A stretch of DNA of 26,595 nucleotides from UBA7672 sp038326205. Lineage in GTDB: Bacteria > Pseudomonadota > Alphaproteobacteria > Caulobacterales > Hyphomonadaceae. The translations under genes were made by a program, and so were the position numbers. The stretch spans positions 1-26,595 of the forward strand of contig JBBQJV010000060.1 of the NCBI GenBank assembly GCA_038326205.1, given 5' to 3'. Under the pieces are notes generated by a model. That model did not search any database. It worked only from the letters and a program-made list of their open reading frames with translations, and was not told the origin of the DNA. This document shows, one piece after another, positions 22,541 through 26,595 of the stretch (its first letter is position 1; every line of letters begins with the position of its first letter).

Positions 22541-22750
22541 TCAATCGTCCGAGAGCATAGCCATGGCGCCTTTGCGCTCGCTGGGCTTGAGCTTGATGAA
22601 GAGCGCGCGGGCTTTCTTGATGTCGGCGGGCTTGCCGGATTCGCAGGCGAGCTTGAGGGCTATGGCGGTGGGATCGGCCGCGCCTTTGATGAAGACGAGG
22701 GCCTTGGCCATCTTGCCCATGGCCTCGCGGTCAATCGAACCTTCGTCCAT
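22541..22750 (-). CDS. Small 69-aa protein of unknown function
   Basis: I do not recognise this family. The protein is short, helical and lysine/alanine-rich, with MGKMAKALVFIKGAADPTAI, LKLACESGKPADIKKARALF and KLKPSERKGAMAML as its main stretches. It has no signal peptide or membrane helix. The start is well supported: AAGGAGA lies eight bases before the ATG at 22750, the best ribosome site in this operon. It is the first gene of the unit that continues with the aminotransferase-like, membrane and sulfotransferase-like genes. An upstream in-frame extension to 22792 is not needed. Confidence 0.75.
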   Translation of the reverse strand: MDEGSIDREAMGKMAKALVFIKGAADPTAIALKLACESGKPADIKKARALFIKLKPSERKGAMAMLSDD

Positions 22751-22884
22751 GCCGGTTCTCCTTGAGGCGCTTCGCGCGTGCAAATCATACATGGCACAGA
22801 AGCGCTCCCTCCGTCGCGCTCAAAGGCTGGTCAGCGCCGGGCGGCATGATATTGGGGCTAGGTGTTTCTCGGAGCGGGTGGCGT

Positions 22885-24357
22885 ATGCAACGTCTGATCT
22901 TTATCGGCCTGATCGTCGCCATGGTGCTGGGGGTCGTGGTCGGCGCGCTGGTCTATGGCGATCCGGGCGCGCGCGCGACGGCGGCCGCGGAGCGGATTGC
23001 GCAGTTCGATGCGAATCGCGACGGCAAGCTGAACGATGACGAGTTCAACGCCTGGCGCAGTGAAGCCGACGTGACATTTGCAGTCGCTGACAAGAACAAG
23101 AATGGCGAGGTCACGCAGGCCGAGATGACGGCGGTGACGAGCAAGGCACAGACGGATTTGGCCAGCTATTTCAAGATTCTTTCGGACATTTTTCTTCGTC
23201 TTATCAAGATGATCGTGGCGCCTCTGGTGCTGACGACGCTGACTGTGGGCATCGCGCATCTGGGCGGCGGGGCGGCGGTCGGGCGAATCGGCGCGCGGAC
23301 GATGGGGTGGTTCATCTCGGCGTCACTGGTGTCACTGGCGCTTGGACTGGTGCTGGTGAACCTGTTCAAGCCGGGCCTGAATTTTCCGGTCACGCTGGAG
23401 ACGGCGGTTGCGGACGTTTCCACAGTTTCCACCGGCACGTTCTCGCTGGCGGAGTTTATCACGCACGTCTTCCCGACCTCGATCGCCGACGCGATGGCGA
23501 AGAACGAAATCCTGCAGATTGTTGTGATCTCGCTGTTCATGGGAATCTCGCTGCAGTCGCTGGGGCAGAAGACGGCGAAGGTGACGGAGCTGATGGAGCA
23601 GGTGGCGTTCGTGATGCTCAAGGTGACGGGCTATGTGATGGCGGCGGCGCCGTTCGCGGTCTTTGGAGCCATTGCGTACACCGTGTCGCTGCAGGGTCTG
23701 GGCGTCATTGCGGACTATGGGCGACTGGTCGGATTCTTCTTCCTGGCGCTGTTTATCCTGTGGTCGCTGCTGATCGGTGTGGGCTTTATCATTCTGGGCC
23801 CACGCGTGTTCAAACTGATGTGGGATGTGCGCGCGCCGGGGTTGCTAGCGTTTGCGACCGCGAGCTCGGAGGCGGCCTATCCGCGCCTGCTGGAGCAGCT
23901 GGAGCGGCATGGCATTGCCAACCGGGTGGTCTCGTTCGTGCTGCCGCTGGGCTATTCGTTCAATCTCGATGGCTCGATGATGTACTGCACCTTCGCGGTG
24001 ATGTTCATCGCGCAGGCGGTGGGGATTCCGCTGACCTGGGACCAGCAGCTGGGCATGCTCCTGCTGCTGATGATCACGTCGAAGGGAATCGCGGGTGTGC
24101 CGCGGGCCTCGCTTGTCGTCATCTCGGCTACTCTCCCGGCGATGGGCATGAAGCCGGAGTGGATCGCGCTGGTGCTGGCGGTTGACGCCTTCATGGACAT
24201 GGGCCGCACTGCAACAAACGTGGTCGGCAACTCGATCGCCTGCGCGGTCGTCGCGAAATGGGAAGGGTTGCTCGGAGACCCTAGGGAAGACACGCCGGTG
24301 GTCGAGACTGTTCTCGGACCGGGCGACGCTGACAGCGCCCCAAACGCGAATCATTGA
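22885..24357 (+). CDS. Dicarboxylate/amino acid:cation symporter with periplasmic EF-hand insert
   Basis: A 490-aa sodium/proton:dicarboxylate symporter of the DAACS (SDF, GltP/DctA-like) family. Helix 1 is LIFIGLIVAMVLGVVVGALV (4-23) and helix 2 starts near FLRLIKMIVAPLVL (103-116). The C-terminal transport core is complete: SSEAAYPRLLEQ (serine-rich hairpin), GYSFNLDGSMMYCT (NMDGT motif), SKGIAGVPRAS, and AFMDMGRTATNVVGNS. Between helices 1 and 2, on the periplasmic side by analogy with GltPh, are two canonical EF-hand loops (42-53 and 69-80). The ATG at 22885 has GGAG upstream. The frame is open to 22762, but that part has no ribosome site. The gene is divergent from the small-protein operon, with 134 bases between the starts. 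Confidence 0.92.
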   Translation: MQRLIFIGLIVAMVLGVVVGALVYGDPGARATAAAERIAQFDANRDGKLNDDEFNAWRSEADVTFAVADKNKNGEVTQAEMTAVTSKAQTDLASYFKILSDIFLRLIKMIVAPLVLTTLTVGIAHLGGGAAVGRIGARTMGWFISASLVSLALGLVLVNLFKPGLNFPVTLETAVADVSTVSTGTFSLAEFITHVFPTSIADAMAKNEILQIVVISLFMGISLQSLGQKTAKVTELMEQVAFVMLKVTGYVMAAAPFAVFGAIAYTVSLQGLGVIADYGRLVGFFFLALFILWSLLIGVGFIILGPRVFKLMWDVRAPGLLAFATASSEAAYPRLLEQLERHGIANRVVSFVLPLGYSFNLDGSMMYCTFAVMFIAQAVGIPLTWDQQLGMLLLLMITSKGIAGVPRASLVVISATLPAMGMKPEWIALVLAVDAFMDMGRTATNVVGNSIACAVVAKWEGLLGDPREDTPVVETVLGPGDADSAPNANH

Positions 24358-24718
24358 GTACGGCTGAGGCGGCGCTGACGCACCGGCCAGTTTCCGGGGT
24401 GTCCCCATGCGGAAAGTTGATGTGTCGCGGCCGTAACTGCGTTGACGCGGCATGACGTGCGGGGCATATGCGATTTCAGAGAGGGTCGCTGGTTCCCCCC
24501 AGCGGTGCGGCTGATAACAAAAGACTGCCGCTCTACAGATCCCGGACCGCACGCCGTATTTTGACTGTAATGCGACGACAGCGCGCAACTCGTACCTGCA
24601 AAATTCACTGCAACGAGTCTGGCGCTTGCGGCAAAAGGAAGGCATAAAATTCCGGTCCCGAGATCATAGGCCATCAGGCCAGGGTCGGGACATCTGGGGC
24701 GTCGAGAGCGAGAGAGAC
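24358..24718. other. Leader/intergenic region upstream of tonB
   Basis: 361 bases without a gene. A perfect hairpin at 24487-24504 (CGCTGG-6-CCAGCG) may end the symporter transcript, though it has no T-run. A TTGACT at 24561 could be a -35 element, but I saw no matching -10. The final 65 bases before tonB can fold into a second hairpin (24655-24691). Confidence 0.5.
24655..24691 (+). promoter_or_regulatory. Possible structured leader of tonB
   Basis: GTCCCGA (24655-24661) and TCGGGAC (24685-24691) are exact inverted copies enclosing an inner GGCC-ATCA-GGCC hairpin. The element ends 27 bases before the tonB ATG. It may control translation or mRNA stability of the operon; no riboswitch class was recognised. 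Confidence 0.35.
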
Positions 24719-25369
24719 ATGTATTACGCTACAAAGCGGGACAATACGAAGACGCGTATTATTGGCGTGGCTGGCGTTGTTTTCGCGATCAGCGGCGCAG
24801 GTTACGCGATCGCCAACGGATTTGGGCTGATCGAGAACAAGGCTCCCGTCGAAACCGAAGTCGTCATCATTGAAGAACTCGACAAGGTCGAGGATGAGCC
24901 CCCGCCACCGCCGCCGGTAGATGTTGATCTGCCGCCGCCGCCGCCGCAGGTCATCCTGCCGGACTTCGTGTTCGATACGCCGCCACCGCAGGAAAATGCC
25001 ATCCGCGAGGTTGTCGCTGTGGCAAAACCTCAGCCACCACCTGCTGTGAAGCCCGCGCCGCCGCCGCGCCCGACGCTGAGCAAGAGGCCGAGCCCGGGGC
25101 GCCGATTCAAGGAACCGGAATATCCCGCCGCTTCACGCCGTGCTGGCGAAGAAGGTGAGACCCGCGTTTCTGTTTGCGTCGATACAGACGGCCGCATGTC
25201 GAACGTCAAGGTCGTCAAGTCCAGCGGATTTGATCGTCTGGACGATCAGGCTATCAAAGCCCTCACCAACAACCGCCTCGATCCGGCGATCGGTTCGGAC
25301 GGCAAGCCGATCGCAATGTGCGATCCGTATCCTTACGAGTTCACTTACGTGTGGACCCTGAAAAAATAG
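24719..25369 (+). CDS. tonB: Energy transducer TonB
   Basis: A 216-aa TonB-family protein that transmits proton-motive energy from ExbB/ExbD to outer-membrane receptors. One N-terminal membrane anchor (about 13-33) follows a short basic cytosolic tail. Then come an acidic stretch (VIIEELDKVEDE) and a long Pro-rich spacer (61-125, with runs of five or six Pro) that spans the periplasm. The TonB C-terminal domain occupies about 128-216: EPEYPAASRRAGEEGETRV, DGRMSNVKVVKSSGFDRLDD and a final beta strand FTYVWTLKK. The ATG at 24719 is chosen because the anchor begins soon after it; the open frame reaches further upstream without ribosome site or coding character. exbB follows 163 bases later. Confidence 0.93.
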   Translation: MYYATKRDNTKTRIIGVAGVVFAISGAGYAIANGFGLIENKAPVETEVVIIEELDKVEDEPPPPPPVDVDLPPPPPQVILPDFVFDTPPPQENAIREVVAVAKPQPPPAVKPAPPPRPTLSKRPSPGRRFKEPEYPAASRRAGEEGETRVSVCVDTDGRMSNVKVVKSSGFDRLDDQAIKALTNNRLDPAIGSDGKPIAMCDPYPYEFTYVWTLKK

Positions 25370-25532
25370 CCGAGGTGAAGGCGACGATTTCTTTCGTCGG
25401 GAGACCAGAGATGGTCAGACGGGGTTAAGGGACTAGGTCACAATCAGGAGAAGTTTGTTCGGCGGACCAAGGGGATAGCTTGGCTGCGCCGGATCACAGT
25501 CTCGGGGAAACCCGAATGAGGAGAAGACGGTA
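25370..25532 (+). promoter_or_regulatory. tonB-exbB spacer with two hairpins
   Basis: A hairpin CGACGA-6-TCGTCG lies 12 bases after the tonB stop (25382-25399). A second, TCGGG-GAAA-CCCGA with a GNRA-type loop, lies at 25502-25515, directly before the GAGGAG ribosome site of exbB. They could act in mRNA processing or set the relative output of TonB and ExbB. Neither is followed by a T-run. Confidence 0.35.
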
Positions 25533-26417
25533 ATGAAAATGGCGTATCTCGGGGACGGTCTGAAGCGGCAGTCCAATCCGGTAAAAATGGTGCTGGCCGC
25601 TGCAGCATTCCTGTTCATGCCAATGGTGGCGACGGCTCAACAGCCGGACTTGCCGCCTCTTCCGATGGAAGAGCCTGCCACGCCGGCTCCGGAAGTTGCA
25701 GCTCCGGTCGCCACCGCTGAGGCTGCCCCGGCAGCTGAAGGCGCCGAGGGAGGCAAGTCCGTTGCTGATGCGTTCAGCATCATGAACGTCTGGAGCGAAG
25801 GCGATGTCGTCGCCAAGAGCACGCTGATCCTCATGATCATCATGTTCGCAGGCTCGATCTACATCGCCGTCACCAAGGCGGTCGATCAGTTCATCCTGAT
25901 CAACCACATGAAGAAAATCCCGTCCTTCTGGGACGCCAACACGCTGGACGAAGGTTTGGACACGCTTGGCCGCAACAACGCATTCCGATCAGTGGCGGAA
26001 GGCGCCATCGCCCAGGCGAACTCGGCCCAGGCCGGTCTCGGCGCCCGGATCTCGCGTTCGGACCGCATGTCTCACCAGGTCGGCATCGAGCTGGAGCGCA
26101 TCAACGGTCGTCTGCAGGGCGGCATGGCCTTCCTTGCCACCGTCGGCGCCATCTGCCCGTTCGTCGGTCTGTTCGGCACGGTGTGGGGTATCGTCAACGC
26201 GCTGATCCGCATCACCGCTTCGGGCGACGCTTCGATCGAGAAAGTTGCTGGGCCGGTTGGTGAAGCTCTGATCATGACCGCCATCGGTCTGGCGGTCGCC
26301 GTTCCTGCGGTTATCTTCTACAACTTGCTCGGACGCCGTAACAAAAACATCTCCGACGCCGCGCGCCACTTTGCGTACGACATCGACAAGCTGATGGCTT
26401 CTTCGGCCAAGGCCTAA
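25533..26417 (+). CDS. exbB: ExbB/TolQ/MotA-type proton channel protein
   Basis: A 294-aa inner-membrane ExbB, the pentameric proton-channel partner of ExbD and TonB. The N-terminal signal-like helix (VKMVLAAAAFLFMPMVATAQ) leads to a Pro/Ala-rich periplasmic extension of about 55 residues, as in longer ExbB proteins. Three membrane helices follow: STLILMIIMFAGSIYIAV (about 97-114), GGMAFLATVGAICPFVGLFG (about 196-215) with GTVWGIVNAL after it, and ALIMTAIGLAVAVPAVIFYN (about 246-265). The last two carry the Thr/Gly pattern of the MotA_ExbB domain. AGGAG lies nine bases before the ATG. Its stop is 27 bases before exbD. TolQ is the alternative name, but the adjacency to tonB and the long N-terminus favour ExbB. 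Confidence 0.93.
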   Translation: MKMAYLGDGLKRQSNPVKMVLAAAAFLFMPMVATAQQPDLPPLPMEEPATPAPEVAAPVATAEAAPAAEGAEGGKSVADAFSIMNVWSEGDVVAKSTLILMIIMFAGSIYIAVTKAVDQFILINHMKKIPSFWDANTLDEGLDTLGRNNAFRSVAEGAIAQANSAQAGLGARISRSDRMSHQVGIELERINGRLQGGMAFLATVGAICPFVGLFGTVWGIVNALIRITASGDASIEKVAGPVGEALIMTAIGLAVAVPAVIFYNLLGRRNKNISDAARHFAYDIDKLMASSAKA

Positions 26418-26444
26418 GGCCAGGCTGATAGAGGAGGGCAGTAG

Positions 26445-26595
26445 ATGTCTGACGATCCGTCTGACGAAACCATTGGTTCGGGTGGTAGTATCTCGCTCGT
26501 CGAGGAGGAGGAATCTCCTGTAAACTCGTCGATCAATACCACCCCACTCGTGGACATCATGCTGGTGTTGCTGATCATCTTCCTGATCACGATCC
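26445..26595 (+). CDS. exbD: ExbD/TolR-type biopolymer transport protein (5' part only)
   Basis: The first 50 codons of an ExbD/TolR protein; the rest lies beyond the right edge. An acidic cytosolic N-terminus (DDPSDE, VEEEE) is followed by INTTPLVDIMLVLLIIFLI. This is the single membrane helix with the conserved proton-carrying Asp of the PLVDIMLVLL signature. GAGGAGGG lies seven bases before the ATG at 26445. Gene order tonB-exbB-exbD fits an ExbD role. Confidence 0.93.
   Translation, partial: MSDDPSDETIGSGGSISLVEEEESPVNSSINTTPLVDIMLVLLIIFLITI

Noticed and set aside
23307..24185. 292-codon open frame on the plus strand
   Set aside because: Lies inside the symporter gene in another frame; the product is Gly/Ala/Asp-rich without domain signatures.
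24561..24590. TTGACT as a sigma-70 -35 element for tonB
   Set aside because: No acceptable -10 hexamer at 16-18 bases spacing, so no promoter is called.

Overview
The window looks like chromosomal DNA from an alphaproteobacterium. GC content is high (roughly 60% or more by eye), a Usg-family gene is present (a family typical of Alphaproteobacteria), and there is a TonB-ExbB-ExbD system plus many exported peptidases and lipoproteins. A Caulobacterales or Hyphomonadaceae-like host fits this, but the genus cannot be fixed from the sequence alone. I saw no rRNA, tRNA, CRISPR array, phage module or intact insertion sequence.

Layout. 1-1572 (-) is the N-terminal two thirds of a UvrD/PcrA helicase that runs off the left edge. 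1759-3458 (+) holds an exported esterase-like hydrolase, a small unknown protein and usg. 3464-10743 (-) holds a TraB/GumN protein, the RNA-binding factor Tex, a large membrane-bound M28 peptidase and a CLC-type chloride channel. 10928-14831 (+) holds a lipoprotein, a YWTD-repeat beta-propeller, a small winged-helix protein and an exported M20 peptidase. 14856-17147 (-) holds a conserved secreted protein and an M19 dipeptidase lipoprotein. 17485-19722 (+) is a PepSY-TM / DUF2271 / ApbE redox cluster in which the middle gene is damaged. 19723-20591 is a decay zone with a long inverted repeat and a DUF3601 pseudogene. 20602-22750 (-) is a compact operon of a 69-aa protein, a class-IV aminotransferase-like protein, an 80-aa membrane protein and a sulfotransferase-like protein. 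22885-24357 (+) is a dicarboxylate/amino-acid symporter. 24719-26595 (+) is tonB-exbB-exbD, with exbD cut by the right edge.

How the genes fit together. Three metallo-exopeptidase families (M28, M20, M19), an SDF-type symporter and a TonB energising complex suggest a lifestyle of scavenging peptides, amino acids and organic acids across the outer membrane. The PepSY-TM/DUF2271/ApbE set is a membrane flavin/redox module. ApbE attaches FMN to extracytoplasmic proteins, and here its presumed DUF2271 partner appears to be decaying.

Most interesting points. (1) The aminotransferase-like protein at 21579-22511 has Asn where fold-type-IV enzymes have the PLP-binding Lys, and Ser where they have the PLP-N1 Glu. 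It sits in an operon with a sulfotransferase-like P-loop protein, a pairing that, from memory, resembles plant fusion proteins. (2) The symporter carries two canonical EF-hand loops between its first two membrane helices, which suggests calcium control from the periplasm. (3) Between the PepSY-TM gene and apbE, the DUF2271 gene has lost its start, its signature and its C-terminus. It is joined to an inverted fragment of a different, sulfotransferase-type gene.
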